Of a DNA stretch of 64,000 bases, positions 43,912-53,432 are shown piece by piece (position 1 is the stretch's first letter; every line of letters starts with the position of its first letter). Source of the DNA: Bombella favorum (lineage in GTDB: Bacteria; Pseudomonadota; Alphaproteobacteria; Acetobacterales; Acetobacteraceae); contig NZ_NWUS01000002.1 of NCBI RefSeq assembly GCF_014048475.1, positions 1 through 64,000 of the forward strand, written 5' to 3'. The notes beneath the pieces are model-generated. The model saw only the letters and a program-made list of their open reading frames with translations. It was not told the DNA's origin and did no database searches. The translations under genes and the position numbers were made by a program.

Positions 43912-45765
43912 TCAGCCATCTTCCGGCTCCAGCTCCGGACTTTCCCCGCGGCGGAGGGCAAACAATACGTTCTGCTTAGCCTGCATAGCGGCAAGCAGTG
44001 CCCGCTTCGTTGCCTCATCCGATTCGGAAGAAGATTTCAAGAGCCGTTCCACCGTCCGGCGTACCTCCTCCTCTACCGTTTCCTGCAATGTTCTGAGATT
44101 TTCCAAGGCGTAGAAATGCCACCAGAGCTTCATGACCGCCTGCATACGGTCGTCGCCATCCTCTAACTGAACCTGCCGAGGCATAGGGCTGCTACACAGC
44201 TCTTTGACCGCATCTGCCAATCCCTGTTCAGCCATCCAGCCCTGGCAGCTTTCTGCCGTTAGTGCCCCAGTGCATTCATCAGCCCAGCTCAACAGGGCTG
44301 TACGGATGCCAGCAAGAGTATCAGGCAGGGAAAGCGCATTATATTCTTGGTCGATACCCGGCAATATCTCCGGATACTGTAAGAGAATGGCCGTGAGGAT
44401 ATTCAACCTCTCACTGCTACCCTCTTCTACCCTCCGCTCACCAGAAACGGGGATAACAGATGCGGCCATGCCACCTTGCTGCCCACGGAACCCCCGGCCT
44501 GTTTTCTGGCGGCGATACCGGGCGAAGAACATGTCGCCCAGCGTACTACGATATTCACTGGCTAACAGTTTATCCGGGATCATCCGGGCCAGAGCGTAGA
44601 GTTTTTCCCGCAAAGCCGCACGCCGCTCGGGTGTAGGGTCACGCTCCTGTGCTGTCAGCAGGCTAAAAAGCTCCTCCTCCATCGGCCGAGCACTGGAGAG
44701 ACGGCTTTCCAGACCTTGTGGGCCTTCTCGCCGGATGAGGGAATCCGGGTCATCTCCACCGTCTAAACGGCAAAAGCGCAAGCTCCGCCCAACCTTCAGC
44801 AACGGCAAGGCCACTTCGCAGGAACGTAAAGCGGCCCGCTGACCAGCGCCGTCTCCATCGAAACAGATAATAGGCGTATCTGTCATCCGCCAAAGAAGTT
44901 CTAGCTGTTCATCCCCCAAAGCTGTGCCCAACGGTGCTACAGCTCCCCCAAAGCCCGCCTGCACCATAGCGATGACATCCATGTAGCCTTCCACCACAAC
45001 AGCCTTTGCCCCTTTGTGGATGGCCTGCCGTGCGAGGTCGATATTGAAGAGTGTCCGCCTTTTGGAAAATATCTCCGTCTCTGGTCCATTCAGATATTTT
45101 GGCTGACCATCTCCCAGAACACGCCCGCCGAAAGAGATGATCCGCCCCTTCCTATCCCGGATCGGAAACATGACACGGTTGAAGAACAGCTCGCCCCTAG
45201 GCCGTCCGTCCTCATCAGTCCGCATCAACCCAACTTGGACCAGCGTCTCCGCTGTAATGTTTTTCCCTTCCAACGCCTTCAGCAATGAGCGTCCATCACC
45301 GGACCACCCAAGCCCGAAACGCTCCAGCGTTTCCTCCGTTAGGCCCCGCTTCTGGAGGTAGTCCAGCCCTGCACGTCCCTCCGGCTGGTAAAGCCTGCTG
45401 CGATAGATGGCCTGTACCTCATCCATGACATCATACAGGGTCTGGCGGACACGGGCTTTCTCGACCTGTTGGGGGTCATCTGCGGGAACCTCCATCCCCG
45501 CTTCTGCCGCCAGACGCTCCACAGCCTCACGAAAACCCGCCCCCTCACTCTGCATGACGTAGCTGATGGCATCCCCATGCACACCACAGCCGAAACAGTG
45601 ATAATGATCATCGTAGATGTACAGTGAAGGTGTCTTTTCTCCATGGAAAGGGCAACAGACCTTCCAGTTTCGCCCGGACCGGACAAGTTTGTTCCGACGA
45701 CCGAACAAGGATGTTAAGGATGTGCGCTGCCGCAGCTCATCAAGAAATGCTGTATCTATGGCCAT
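43912..45765 (-). CDS. dnaG: DNA primase
   Basis: Synthesises RNA primers at the replication fork. The N-terminal CHC2 zinc motif is VCCPFHGEKTPS...HCFGCGVHGD; the catalytic core has GLGWSGDGRSLL and FRDR-like IRDRKGRIISFGGRVL; the TOPRIM domain has AVVVEGYMDVIAM, GTALGDEQLELL and ICFDGDGAGQRAALRS with the metal acids. A C-terminal helicase-binding domain extends to the end. The ATG at 45765 (MAIDTAFLDELRQR) is the conserved N-terminus; the frame continues upstream without family sequence. About 617 residues. Followed 143 bases later by rpoD. Confidence 0.97.
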   Translation of the reverse strand: MAIDTAFLDELRQRTSLTSLFGRRNKLVRSGRNWKVCCPFHGEKTPSLYIYDDHYHCFGCGVHGDAISYVMQSEGAGFREAVERLAAEAGMEVPADDPQQVEKARVRQTLYDVMDEVQAIYRSRLYQPEGRAGLDYLQKRGLTEETLERFGLGWSGDGRSLLKALEGKNITAETLVQVGLMRTDEDGRPRGELFFNRVMFPIRDRKGRIISFGGRVLGDGQPKYLNGPETEIFSKRRTLFNIDLARQAIHKGAKAVVVEGYMDVIAMVQAGFGGAVAPLGTALGDEQLELLWRMTDTPIICFDGDGAGQRAALRSCEVALPLLKVGRSLRFCRLDGGDDPDSLIRREGPQGLESRLSSARPMEEELFSLLTAQERDPTPERRAALREKLYALARMIPDKLLASEYRSTLGDMFFARYRRQKTGRGFRGQQGGMAASVIPVSGERRVEEGSSERLNILTAILLQYPEILPGIDQEYNALSLPDTLAGIRTALLSWADECTGALTAESCQGWMAEQGLADAVKELCSSPMPRQVQLEDGDDRMQAVMKLWWHFYALENLRTLQETVEEEVRRTVERLLKSSSESDEATKRALLAAMQAKQNVLFALRRGESPELEPEDG

Positions 45766-45815
45766 AGCGACAATGTGGCACTCCCCTCCCCAAAAAGGAA
45801 GATGACGCTTTCCCC

Positions 45816-45844
45816 TTGACGAAACCGTCCTGAACCTCAACACA
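45816..45844 (+). promoter_or_regulatory. candidate promoter of the first EamA transporter
   Basis: TTGACG, 17 bases, AACACA. The -10 element is poor alone, but the same TTGACG-N17-AACACA arrangement occurs before the second, paralogous gene, 47-53 bases from each ATG. Confidence 0.35.
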
Positions 45845-45891
45845 CATGAGGGGTCACCCTACCACACCACAAAGCAGAGAGCGGGCCTTTC

Positions 45892-46833
45892 ATGACACGT
45901 TCCACCATCACCGGCATTGCATGTGGCGCCGCAGCTGGCGCCCTATGGGGACTGTCCCTTCTTGCCCCAGAACTGATCAGCCCCTTTGCTCCCCTGCAAC
46001 TGGCCTCTGTTCGATTTGTCACCTATGGGGTCATCGCCCTGTTACTGCTTGCTCCCCGGCTGAAGAAAATCCTACCCCATCTTGGCGCTGCCGAATGGTG
46101 GGGGCTGCTAGGGCTTAGCCTGATGGGCAACATCATCTATTACAGCCTGCTTAGTGCGGCAGTTCAACTTTGCGGTGTGGCGATGCCCTCCCTGATCGTA
46201 GGCTTTATCCCTGTGACGGTCACAGTCGTGGGGGCTTTGCGACATGATTCAACGGTGCGTCTCCGCCGACTTGCGCCATCCATGTTGCTAAGTGCCGGTG
46301 GGATTGTCTGTATTGCGTGGCAGAACTTCCATAATGCTGACCATTCACAACATCACAGTAGCCTGCTCCTGCAGGTCGCCGGCCTCATCATGGCCGCCTG
46401 TGCCCTACTGAGCTGGACAGGATTTGTTGTCAAGAACGCCAACTGGTTAAGACGGCTGGAGCATCTCTCCAACAATGATTGGAACCTATTGACCGGCCTT
46501 GTTACCGGTGGGCTAGCCCTACTGATGCTACCTCTGGCCTTCCTACTACCCCAGCATCTGCCTGCCACAGGCTGGGCGCATTTCCTCATGATTGCCTGCG
46601 GGATCGGCCTGATGGCCTCGGTCGTTGCTAATGCGTTCTGGAACACCATGACACGCCTCCTGCCGCTGACAATGGTCGGACAGATGATCCTGTTCGAAAC
46701 GCTCTTTTCCCTGTTCTATGGCTTCCTATGGGAACAACGTTTCCCCACCTTGCTAGAAGGCTGCGCCATTGCTCTGGCTATTAGCGGTGTTATCTCCTGC
46801 GTCAAGGCTCACGGCCCAGCAAAGCACAGCTGA
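45892..46833 (+). CDS. DMT-superfamily (EamA) transporter, copy 1
   Basis: Inner-membrane protein of the drug/metabolite transporter superfamily with about ten helices in two EamA repeats; substrate unknown. ACGAAAGALWGLSLLAPELI opens the first repeat, and SALLS-like boundaries separate the halves; NAFWNTMTRLLPLTMVGQM and LFETLFSLFYGFLWEQR close it. It is strongly similar along its whole length to the next gene (46918-47871), for example MTRSTITG/MTRSILIG, GVAMPSLIVGFIPVTVT/GVAMPSLIIGFIPVTVT and GQMILFETLFSL in both, so the two arose by tandem duplication. The pair lies on the opposite strand between dnaG and yqeY, splitting a common alphaproteobacterial neighbourhood. 313 residues. Confidence 0.9.
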   Translation: MTRSTITGIACGAAAGALWGLSLLAPELISPFAPLQLASVRFVTYGVIALLLLAPRLKKILPHLGAAEWWGLLGLSLMGNIIYYSLLSAAVQLCGVAMPSLIVGFIPVTVTVVGALRHDSTVRLRRLAPSMLLSAGGIVCIAWQNFHNADHSQHHSSLLLQVAGLIMAACALLSWTGFVVKNANWLRRLEHLSNNDWNLLTGLVTGGLALLMLPLAFLLPQHLPATGWAHFLMIACGIGLMASVVANAFWNTMTRLLPLTMVGQMILFETLFSLFYGFLWEQRFPTLLEGCAIALAISGVISCVKAHGPAKHS

Positions 46834-46847
46834 ACCAGCCCTCCCCC

Positions 46848-46876
46848 TTGACGAGAGACGTTTTACCGACAACACA
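46848..46876 (+). promoter_or_regulatory. candidate promoter of the second EamA transporter
   Basis: TTGACG, 17 bases, AACACA, the same arrangement and sequence boxes as before the first copy; CCCCTTGACGA is common to both. Confidence 0.35.
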
Positions 46877-46917
46877 GGCCATGATCATATAAATTAACAA
46901 CCAAAAAACGAGCCTGC

Positions 46918-47871
46918 ATGACACGGTCCATCCTTATTGGCACCGCTTATGGTGCCATGGCGGGAGCTTTCTGGGGTATTACCTTCCTTGCCCCGGAGCT
47001 TGTCGCTCCCTTCACGCCTTTTCAGCTTGCAACACTACGCTATCTGACCTTCGGGGTCGTCTCCCTACTCATCCTTCTTCCCCGATTGAAGACGCTACTG
47101 CCACGCATCTCCTTCAAGGCGTTCCGAGCCCTTGTGCTGCTCGCCATACTAGGTAGCGTGGGCTATTATAGCATGATGGGTGTTGCCATCCAGCTAAGCG
47201 GCGTGGCCATGCCATCCCTCATCATCGGCTTTATCCCCGTCACAGTGACACTAGCCGGTATCTGCCGCCATAATGCGGTCGTCACGCTACGTCAGCTCAT
47301 CCCGTCCATCCTGCTCAGCACGGCAGGTATTCTCTGCATCTCATGGCAGAACTTCTTCGTTGGCTCCGCCCTGCACCATACTGGTCCCCTCCTACAGGCA
47401 GTCGGCCTGCTGATGGCCATTGGCTCCCTGTTGGGCTGGACGCTCTTCAATGTCATCAATTCCGACTGGCTAAAGAAGCTGGACCATATCACAAGTGATG
47501 AATGGAACCTGCTGACAGGCGTCATGGCGGGTATCCTGTCTCTGGTCATTCTCCTGCCTGCCGCTTTTTTCTGGCCTGCCCATCTACCTACCACAGGGTG
47601 GACACGTTTCTTTCTCATTTCCTGCGGTGTGGGGCTGTTCTCCTCTACAATCGCTAATGCGTTCTGGAACCGCATGACCCATCTGCTACCTCTGACGATG
47701 GTCGGACAGATGATCCTGTTCGAGACGCTATTTTCACTGATCTATGGTTTCCTCTGGGAACAGCGCCTACCCACCATCTGGGAAGCTGCCGCCTTCCTGC
47801 TTTCTGTCAGCGGGGTGCTGGCCTGTGTCCGTGCCCATAAGAATAGCGAAGCCTCACACTCCTATCACTGA
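46918..47871 (+). CDS. DMT-superfamily (EamA) transporter, copy 2
   Basis: Paralogue of the preceding transporter with the same ten-helix, two-repeat plan; 317 residues. YGAMAGAFWGITFLAPELV, RYLTFGVVSLLILLPRLKTLL, GVAMPSLIIGFIPVTVT, LIPSILLSTAGILCISWQNFF and NRMTHLLPLTMVGQM line up with copy 1. The copies differ most in the middle loops, so they may have different substrates. It has its own upstream sequence of 84 bases and is followed immediately by a strong terminator shared with the convergent yqeY. Confidence 0.9.
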   Translation: MTRSILIGTAYGAMAGAFWGITFLAPELVAPFTPFQLATLRYLTFGVVSLLILLPRLKTLLPRISFKAFRALVLLAILGSVGYYSMMGVAIQLSGVAMPSLIIGFIPVTVTLAGICRHNAVVTLRQLIPSILLSTAGILCISWQNFFVGSALHHTGPLLQAVGLLMAIGSLLGWTLFNVINSDWLKKLDHITSDEWNLLTGVMAGILSLVILLPAAFFWPAHLPTTGWTRFFLISCGVGLFSSTIANAFWNRMTHLLPLTMVGQMILFETLFSLIYGFLWEQRLPTIWEAAAFLLSVSGVLACVRAHKNSEASHSYH

Positions 47872-47875
47872 CACG

Positions 47876-47911
47876 AAAAACCCCGCCCAAACATAACCGG
47901 GCGGGGTTTTT
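47876..47911. terminator. bidirectional terminator between EamA copy 2 and yqeY
   Basis: AAAAACCCCGCCC pairs with GGGCGGGGTTTTT (13-bp stem, ten-base loop), with a T-run on both strands. Confidence 0.92.
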
Positions 47912-47941
47912 CATAACTCAGCACGAAAGCTGAAAAACCGA

Positions 47942-48394
47942 TCAGCTAAGGTGAGCCTTAACAAGACCACTGGCCCGACCAGCATCCAAAGCCGCACCGA
48001 AACGTCCCTTCAGCACGCCCATCACCTTACCCATGTCCTTCATGCCTTCTGCGCCTGTTTCCTTCACAGCCTCGGCGATAGCTTCCTTAAGGGCTTCCTC
48101 GGAGAGTTCAGCCGGAAGATAGGCACGGATGGTCTCAATCTCTGCCTCTTCCTTAGCGGCCAGCTCGGGGCGGTTGCCCTGATGGTACATGGCCGCAGAC
48201 TCCGTGCGGGTCTTGATCATGGAGCGCAAAGCCAGAAGGATATCATCCTCGCTCACCTCACCGCTCTTAGCACGGGCGGCAACATCAAGGTCCTTAATCT
48301 TGGCAGAAATGGCACGAATCTGCGCCACACGGTCAGACTGACCGGCCTTCATGGCGGCCTTGAGATCATCCATGATACGGGTACGGAGCGACAT
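47942..48394 (-). CDS. GatB/YqeY domain protein
   Basis: Small all-helical protein of the YqeY family, similar to the tail domain of the amidotransferase subunit GatB; its role is not established, possibly in tRNA-linked processes. MSLRTRIMDDLKAAMKAGQ, RVAQIRAISAKIKDLD, DDILLALRSMIKTRTESA, EEAEIETIRAYLPAELSEE and GAEGMKDMGKVMGVLKGRF are family blocks. 150 residues, full length. GAGAGG is upstream of the ATG. It diverges from carA; yqeY beside carA and dnaG is a common alphaproteobacterial arrangement. Confidence 0.93.
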   Translation of the reverse strand: MSLRTRIMDDLKAAMKAGQSDRVAQIRAISAKIKDLDVAARAKSGEVSEDDILLALRSMIKTRTESAAMYHQGNRPELAAKEEAEIETIRAYLPAELSEEALKEAIAEAVKETGAEGMKDMGKVMGVLKGRFGAALDAGRASGLVKAHLS

Positions 48395-48504
48395 GTTGGT
48401 CCTCTCTTAATTATAGGTTTATAATCTCTATATGGGAGCGTAAGAGGTATCAGCACAGTTCCCTCCTGTCGATAAGGGCCATTTTCATGGGTGGACTATC
48501 CATA

Positions 48505-48521
48505 TGGGAAGAAATTTCCCA
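48505..48521. promoter_or_regulatory. inverted repeat upstream of carA, site 1
   Basis: TGGGAA, five bases, TTCCCA, preceded by CATA. Identical in arms and spacing to the site at 48555-48571, centre to centre exactly 50 bp. A lone half-site ATATGGGA occurs at 48430-48437 on the yqeY side. Confidence 0.65.
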
Positions 48522-48554
48522 CTCCCCCTTGCACTTCACGCCCTGCCCCTCATA

Positions 48555-48571
48555 TGGGAAAAAACTTCCCA
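48555..48571. promoter_or_regulatory. inverted repeat upstream of carA, site 2
   Basis: TGGGAA, five bases, TTCCCA, again preceded by CATA; 80 bases before the ATG of the helix-turn-helix segment. Likely a dimeric regulator site given the repeated format. Confidence 0.65.
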
Positions 48572-48650
48572 TTAAACCCTTGCTGCTTTATGAAGATAAA
48601 AGCCTGAACAGACGGAAAACAGACAGGGCGTGGAGCGGAGCAACAGACGC

Positions 48651-50030
48651 ATGAACATCGATTCACTAATCAGGAAAGCGGGCGGTGCGGCTGAAATCGC
48701 CCAGCTGACCGGGGTCACGACCGAAGCCGTGCGCAAATGGCGTCAGGCTGGTATGGTACCCACTAAACACTGGCCTGCCCTGCTTCACGTGCCGGGAATC
48801 ACCCTGGCCGACCTGAACGAGACGTCAGAGGAGACATCTGCCATGACCCACCCTACAGATGACATGCCCCCCAAAGGCGCAACAGCCGTCCTCGTGCTGG
48901 CGGATGGTACCCACTTCTGGGGCCGTGGTTTTGGTGCCTTCAATGAAGGTGCCGTGGGTGAACTCTGCTTCTCCACCGGCATGACAGGTTATCAGGAAAC
49001 ACTGACAGACCCCTCCTTCGCCGGGCAGATCATCACCTTTACTTTCCCCCACATCGGCAACGTCGGCACCAACGGTGATGATGACGAAGCCCCTACAATG
49101 GCCGCCCTCGGCCTCGTGGTGAAAGAGGATGTCACCGCCCCGGCCAACTGGCGGTCCGTCCAGCCACTTCAAGACTGGTTGAAAGCCCATAAGCGGGCTG
49201 GCATCAGCGGTGTGGACACACGCGGTATCACCCGCTTGCTGCGGGACAAAGGGCCGCAGAACGCTCTGCTCTTCTACCCTAAAGATGGCCGTTTCGATCT
49301 CGCCGCCCTGCGCAAAAAAGCCGCAGAATGGCCCGGTCTGGAAGGGATGGACCTCGTCAAAGAAGTTGCTCAGCCCGCCCGTAACTGGACGAAAACCACA
49401 TGGCACAACACCCGCCCCGAGCGGGCTGTGAAACGCCGTGTCGTGGCTCTGGATTACGGAGCAAAGGATAACATCCTCCGTAGCCTCGTTGCCGCTGGTT
49501 GTGAGGTGCATGTCCTCCCCGGCACCGCCACAGGGGAAGAAATCCTCGCCCTGAAGCCGGAAGGCGTCTTCCTCTCCAACGGTCCAGCAGACCCTGCCGC
49601 TACGGCTGTCTATGCTGTCCCGGCCATTCAGGCCGTCATGGAAGCAGACATCCCTGTCTTCGGCATCTGCCTCGGCCATCAGCTTCTGGCCCGGGCACTG
49701 GGGGGCACGACCTACAAGCTGGACCGTGGCCATCGTGGTGCCAACCAGCCGGTGAAGGACCTCACGACAGGCCGGGTGGAAATCACCAGCCAGAATCACG
49801 GTTTCGCCGTGGATGAGAAGTCCCTGCCCGATACCGTCAAAGTGACACATGTCAGCCTGTTTGACGGCTCTAATGAAGGGCTTGCCTCCACCGTGAAGGA
49901 GGCCTTCTCCGTTCAGTATCACCCGGAAGCCAGCCCCGGCCCGACCGATAGTTTCTACCTCTTCGAGCGGTTTGTTGCCGTCATGGACCGCCGCGCCGAG
50001 GCCCGCACAACCAGCAAGGCAGGAGCCTGA
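48651..50030 (+). CDS. carA: carbamoyl-phosphate synthase small subunit with N-terminal HTH segment
   Basis: Glutamine amidotransferase subunit supplying ammonia to CarB for arginine and pyrimidine synthesis. From residue 65 on it is a normal CarA (about 395 residues): ATAVLVLADGTHFWGRG, FSTGMTGYQETLTDPSF, FPHIGNVGTN, GISGVDTRGITRLLRDKG, the nucleophile region VFGICLGHQLLARALGG, NHGFAVDE and YHPEASPGPTDS. The first 64 codons from ATG 48651 encode something else: GGAAEIAQLTGVTTEAVRKW is a Cro/YdaS-like helix-turn-helix, with VPTKHWPALLHVPGI after it. No stop separates them. A Shine-Dalgarno AGAGGAG nine bases before the in-frame ATG at 48843 suggests CarA alone is also made. I recall an NCBI family name 'carph-isopro' for such short domains in alphaproteobacteria, not checked. 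A GTG at 48630 is a further possible start. Confidence 0.9.
   Translation: MNIDSLIRKAGGAAEIAQLTGVTTEAVRKWRQAGMVPTKHWPALLHVPGITLADLNETSEETSAMTHPTDDMPPKGATAVLVLADGTHFWGRGFGAFNEGAVGELCFSTGMTGYQETLTDPSFAGQIITFTFPHIGNVGTNGDDDEAPTMAALGLVVKEDVTAPANWRSVQPLQDWLKAHKRAGISGVDTRGITRLLRDKGPQNALLFYPKDGRFDLAALRKKAAEWPGLEGMDLVKEVAQPARNWTKTTWHNTRPERAVKRRVVALDYGAKDNILRSLVAAGCEVHVLPGTATGEEILALKPEGVFLSNGPADPAATAVYAVPAIQAVMEADIPVFGICLGHQLLARALGGTTYKLDRGHRGANQPVKDLTTGRVEITSQNHGFAVDEKSLPDTVKVTHVSLFDGSNEGLASTVKEAFSVQYHPEASPGPTDSFYLFERFVAVMDRRAEARTTSKAGA
48827..48845 (+). promoter_or_regulatory. internal ribosome binding site and start for HTH-less CarA
   Basis: AGAGGAG at 48827-48833, nine bases, then ATG at 48843, in frame with the longer product and exactly where ordinary CarA proteins begin. 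It is a better site than that before the ATG at 48651 (GGAG ten bases upstream). Confidence 0.65.
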
Positions 50031-50033
50031 ACC

Positions 50034-53000
50034 ATGCCCAAACGCACAGATATCCGCTCCATCCTCATCATCGGTGCTGGCCCCATCGTCATCGGGCAGG
50101 CCTGCGAGTTCGACTATTCCGGTGCACAGGCCTGTAAGGCCCTGAAGGAAGAAGGCTACCGGGTCATCCTTCTGAACTCCAACCCGGCCACCATCATGAC
50201 CGACCCCGGTCTGGCCGATGCGACATACATCGAGCCCATCACGCCGGAATTTGTCGAGCGCATCATCCTCAAGGAAAAGCCCGACGCCGTCCTGCCGACC
50301 ATGGGGGGCCAGACAGCCCTGAACGCCGCCATGGCATTGGATAAGTCCGGCTTCCTCAAAAAGCACGGCGTGGAGCTGATCGGCGCACGTGCTGACGTGA
50401 TCGACCGTGCCGAGGACCGCCTGAAGTTCCGTGAAGCGATGGATGCCATCGGTGTGGAAAGCCCCCGCAGTGCCATCGCCCATACGCTGGACGAGGCCCG
50501 CACGGCTCTGGAACATATCGGCCTCCCCGCCATCATCCGTCCTTCCTTCACCATGGGCGGCTCTGGCGGCGGTATTGCCTATAATCGGGAAGAATTCTCC
50601 CAGATTGTTGCCAGCGGTCTGGATGCCTCCCCCACCACCGAGGTGCTCATCGAAGAATCCGTTATCGGCTGGAAAGAGTACGAGATGGAAGTGGTCCGTG
50701 ACGTGGCGGATAACTGCATCATCGTCTGCTCCATCGAGAATATCGACCCGATGGGCGTCCATACCGGGGATTCCATCACCGTAGCCCCGGCCATGACGCT
50801 GACAGACAAAGAATATCAGCGGATGCGTGATGTCTCCATCGCCTGCCTACGGGCTATCGGCGTGGAGACGGGGGGCTCCAACGTGCAGTTCGGCGTGAAT
50901 CCGAAAGATGGCCGTATGGTCGTCATCGAGATGAACCCCCGTGTATCCCGCTCCTCCGCTCTGGCCTCCAAGGCCACTGGCTTCCCGATCGCCAAGATCG
51001 CTGCCAAGCTGGCCGTGGGCTACACGCTGGATGAGCTGACAAACGACATCACTGGCAATATTCCTGCTAGCTTCGAGCCGACCATTGATTATGTCGTCAC
51101 GAAGATTCCTCGCTTCACCTTCGAGAAATTCCCCAGTACACCGGCCCTGCTCTCCACCTCCATGAAATCCGTTGGTGAGGCCATGGCCGTGGGCCGCAGC
51201 TTCGCTGAATCCCTCCAGAAGGGCCTGCGCTCTATGGAAACCGGCCTGACGGGTCTGGACCCTGTGGAAGCCCCCGGTGATGGCTCCCCGGATGCCTACC
51301 GTGCCGCCCTCTCCGAGCCACGGCCGGAACGTATCCTCATGGCCGCACAAGCCTTCCGTGCTGGTCTGTCTCTGGAAGATATTCAGGAGGCTTGCCACTT
51401 CGAGCCGTGGTTCCTGCGTCAGCTGGAAGCTATCATCGCCACCGAGCGCGAGATCGAAGCGAACGGCCTGCCGGATGATGCCATCAGCCTGCGCCAGATC
51501 AAGGCGCAGGGCTTCTCCGACCAGCAGCTTGCCCGCCTGAGCGGTAAAAACGTGAAGGACGTTGTTGCCCTGCGCACGAAGCTGAATGTTGTGCCTGCCT
51601 ATCGCCGGATTGATACCTGTGCGGCTGAATTCTCATCCGACACGCCGTATCTGTACTCCACCTACGAAGGGGGCTTCGGCATCCCAGATTGTGAGAGCCG
51701 CCCGACAGATAAGAAAAAGGTCGTCATCCTCGGTGGTGGTCCCAACCGTATCGGTCAGGGTATCGAGTTCGACTATTGCTGCGTCCATGCCGCCTACGCC
51801 CTACGTGAAGCCGGTTTTGAGACCATCATGGTCAACTGTAACCCGGAAACAGTATCCACCGACTATGATACGTCCGACCGTCTCTATTTCGAGCCGCTAA
51901 CGGCTGAAGACGTCATCAGCCTTGTAAAGAAGGAAATGACGAACGGTACCGTTCTGGGCTGCATCGTGCAGTATGGTGGCCAGACCCCGCTTAAGCTCTC
52001 CCGTGCGCTGGAGGAAGCAGGCATCACCCTGCTGGGCACCCCGGCCGATGCCATCGACCGTGCCGAGGACCGGGAACGCTTCCAGGCCATGCTGCGCAAG
52101 CTGGGCCTGCGTCAGCCCCGCAACGGCATTGCCCGTAACCCAGATGAAGCTCTGAAGATTGCCGAAGAGGTTGGCTATCCGGTCGTGGCCCGTCCGTCCT
52201 ATGTGCTGGGTGGCCGTGCTATGGAGATCGTCTATGACAAGGCTGGCCTGTCCAACTATCTCAACACTGTTCTACGTGCGGCTGGTGAGGAAGTGGCAAC
52301 AGGGCCAGTCCTGCTGGACCACTACCTAAATGAGGCCATCGAAGCTGACGTAGACTGCATTGCCGATGGTCATGATGTCTATGTCGCCGGGGTGATGGAG
52401 CATATTGAGGAAGCCGGTATTCATTCCGGGGACTCTGCCTGCTCCCTGCCGCCTTACACGCTCTCCCCAGCTCTGGTGACTGAGCTAAAGGCGCAGACCG
52501 AAGCCATGGCCCGTGAACTGGGCATCCGTGGCCTGATGAACGTACAGTTTGCCATCAAGGATGACGAAGTGTTCGTTCTGGAGGTCAATCCCCGTGCCTC
52601 CCGTACGGTGCCGTTCGTAGCTAAGGCAACAGGTGTGCCGGTTGCCAAGATCGGTGCCCGCATCATGGCTGGTGCCAAACTGTCCGACTTCCCGCTAGAG
52701 GGCCGGTCTGTAGCCCCGCATGTGGCTGTTAAGGAAGCCGTCTTCCCCTTCAACCGCTTCTCTGGCGTTGATACGATCCTTGGGCCAGAAATGCGCTCCA
52801 CTGGTGAAGTAATGGGGCTGGATGCCAACTTCGAGATGGCCTTTGCTAAGTCCCAGCTAGCAGCAGGTGTGAAGCTCCCTCGGGAAGGCACCGTCTTCCT
52901 CTCCGTGCGGGAAAGCGATAAGGCCCATGTGCAGCCTCTAGCCCGCAAGCTAGTGGAAATGGGCTTCACCATCCTTGCTACTCGTGGCACGGCCGAACGG

Positions 53001-53288
53001 CTGAAGGAAGCCGGCATCCCTGTGACCCGTGTCAATAAGGTGCTGGAAGGTCGCCCGCATTGCGTGGATGCTATCCGCTCCAACGAGGTGCAGATGGTCA
53101 TCAACACAGCGCAGGGGGGACAGTCTGCTCGAGACAGCTTTGACATCCGCCGCTCTGCCCTGACGATGAACGTGCCGCATTACACGACCATCGCCGGTGC
53201 CCGGGCTGTTACCTATGCCATTTCTGTCCTGAAGCAGAAAGAACCGGATGTGGCCCCGCTGCAATCCTATTTCCACGGTTCTTTCTGA
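50034..53288 (+). CDS. carB: carbamoyl-phosphate synthase large subunit
   Basis: Synthesises carbamoyl phosphate from bicarbonate, ATP and ammonia delivered by CarA. Two homologous ATP-grasp halves are visible. First half: [79 protein letters not shown]. Second half: [78 protein letters not shown]-terminal MGS-like allosteric domain ([14 protein letters not shown]...[10 protein letters not shown]) ends it. 1,084 residues, full length. Three bases after carA, so translationally coupled. Confidence 0.98.
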   Translation: MPKRTDIRSILIIGAGPIVIGQACEFDYSGAQACKALKEEGYRVILLNSNPATIMTDPGLADATYIEPITPEFVERIILKEKPDAVLPTMGGQTALNAAMALDKSGFLKKHGVELIGARADVIDRAEDRLKFREAMDAIGVESPRSAIAHTLDEARTALEHIGLPAIIRPSFTMGGSGGGIAYNREEFSQIVASGLDASPTTEVLIEESVIGWKEYEMEVVRDVADNCIIVCSIENIDPMGVHTGDSITVAPAMTLTDKEYQRMRDVSIACLRAIGVETGGSNVQFGVNPKDGRMVVIEMNPRVSRSSALASKATGFPIAKIAAKLAVGYTLDELTNDITGNIPASFEPTIDYVVTKIPRFTFEKFPSTPALLSTSMKSVGEAMAVGRSFAESLQKGLRSMETGLTGLDPVEAPGDGSPDAYRAALSEPRPERILMAAQAFRAGLSLEDIQEACHFEPWFLRQLEAIIATEREIEANGLPDDAISLRQIKAQGFSDQQLARLSGKNVKDVVALRTKLNVVPAYRRIDTCAAEFSSDTPYLYSTYEGGFGIPDCESRPTDKKKVVILGGGPNRIGQGIEFDYCCVHAAYALREAGFETIMVNCNPETVSTDYDTSDRLYFEPLTAEDVISLVKKEMTNGTVLGCIVQYGGQTPLKLSRALEEAGITLLGTPADAIDRAEDRERFQAMLRKLGLRQPRNGIARNPDEALKIAEEVGYPVVARPSYVLGGRAMEIVYDKAGLSNYLNTVLRAAGEEVATGPVLLDHYLNEAIEADVDCIADGHDVYVAGVMEHIEEAGIHSGDSACSLPPYTLSPALVTELKAQTEAMARELGIRGLMNVQFAIKDDEVFVLEVNPRASRTVPFVAKATGVPVAKIGARIMAGAKLSDFPLEGRSVAPHVAVKEAVFPFNRFSGVDTILGPEMRSTGEVMGLDANFEMAFAKSQLAAGVKLPREGTVFLSVRESDKAHVQPLARKLVEMGFTILATRGTAERLKEAGIPVTRVNKVLEGRPHCVDAIRSNEVQMVINTAQGGQSARDSFDIRRSALTMNVPHYTTIAGARAVTYAISVLKQKEPDVAPLQSYFHGSF

Positions 53289-53344
53289 TCGCAAGAGAAG
53301 ACTTGCAGCACACATAGTGCGCTGTCTATCCTGTCCGCCACAGC

Positions 53345-53397
53345 GTATGCCGCCCCGCCCTTTTCTGCTCCATGCGGAAGGGGGCGGGGCGGTATGC
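53345..53397 (+). terminator. long GC-rich hairpin between carB and greA
   Basis: Sixteen-base-pair stem (GCCCCGCCC core, two G-T wobbles) with a 21-base loop in the 144-bp gap. It lacks a T-run, so it may terminate only partly or serve as an mRNA end-stabiliser; greA starts 36 bases later. Confidence 0.5.
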
Positions 53398-53432
53398 CAT
53401 TCACCTCTTTTACCAGTGTGAGGATACCCTCC

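Noticed and set aside
48651-48842. The HTH segment as a separate small regulator gene
   Set aside because: There is no stop codon before CarA in that frame, so translation from its start must continue into CarA.
48825-50762. 645-residue minus-strand open frame across carA and carB
   Set aside because: Antisense shadow of two certain genes; no recognisable domain and no ribosome site.
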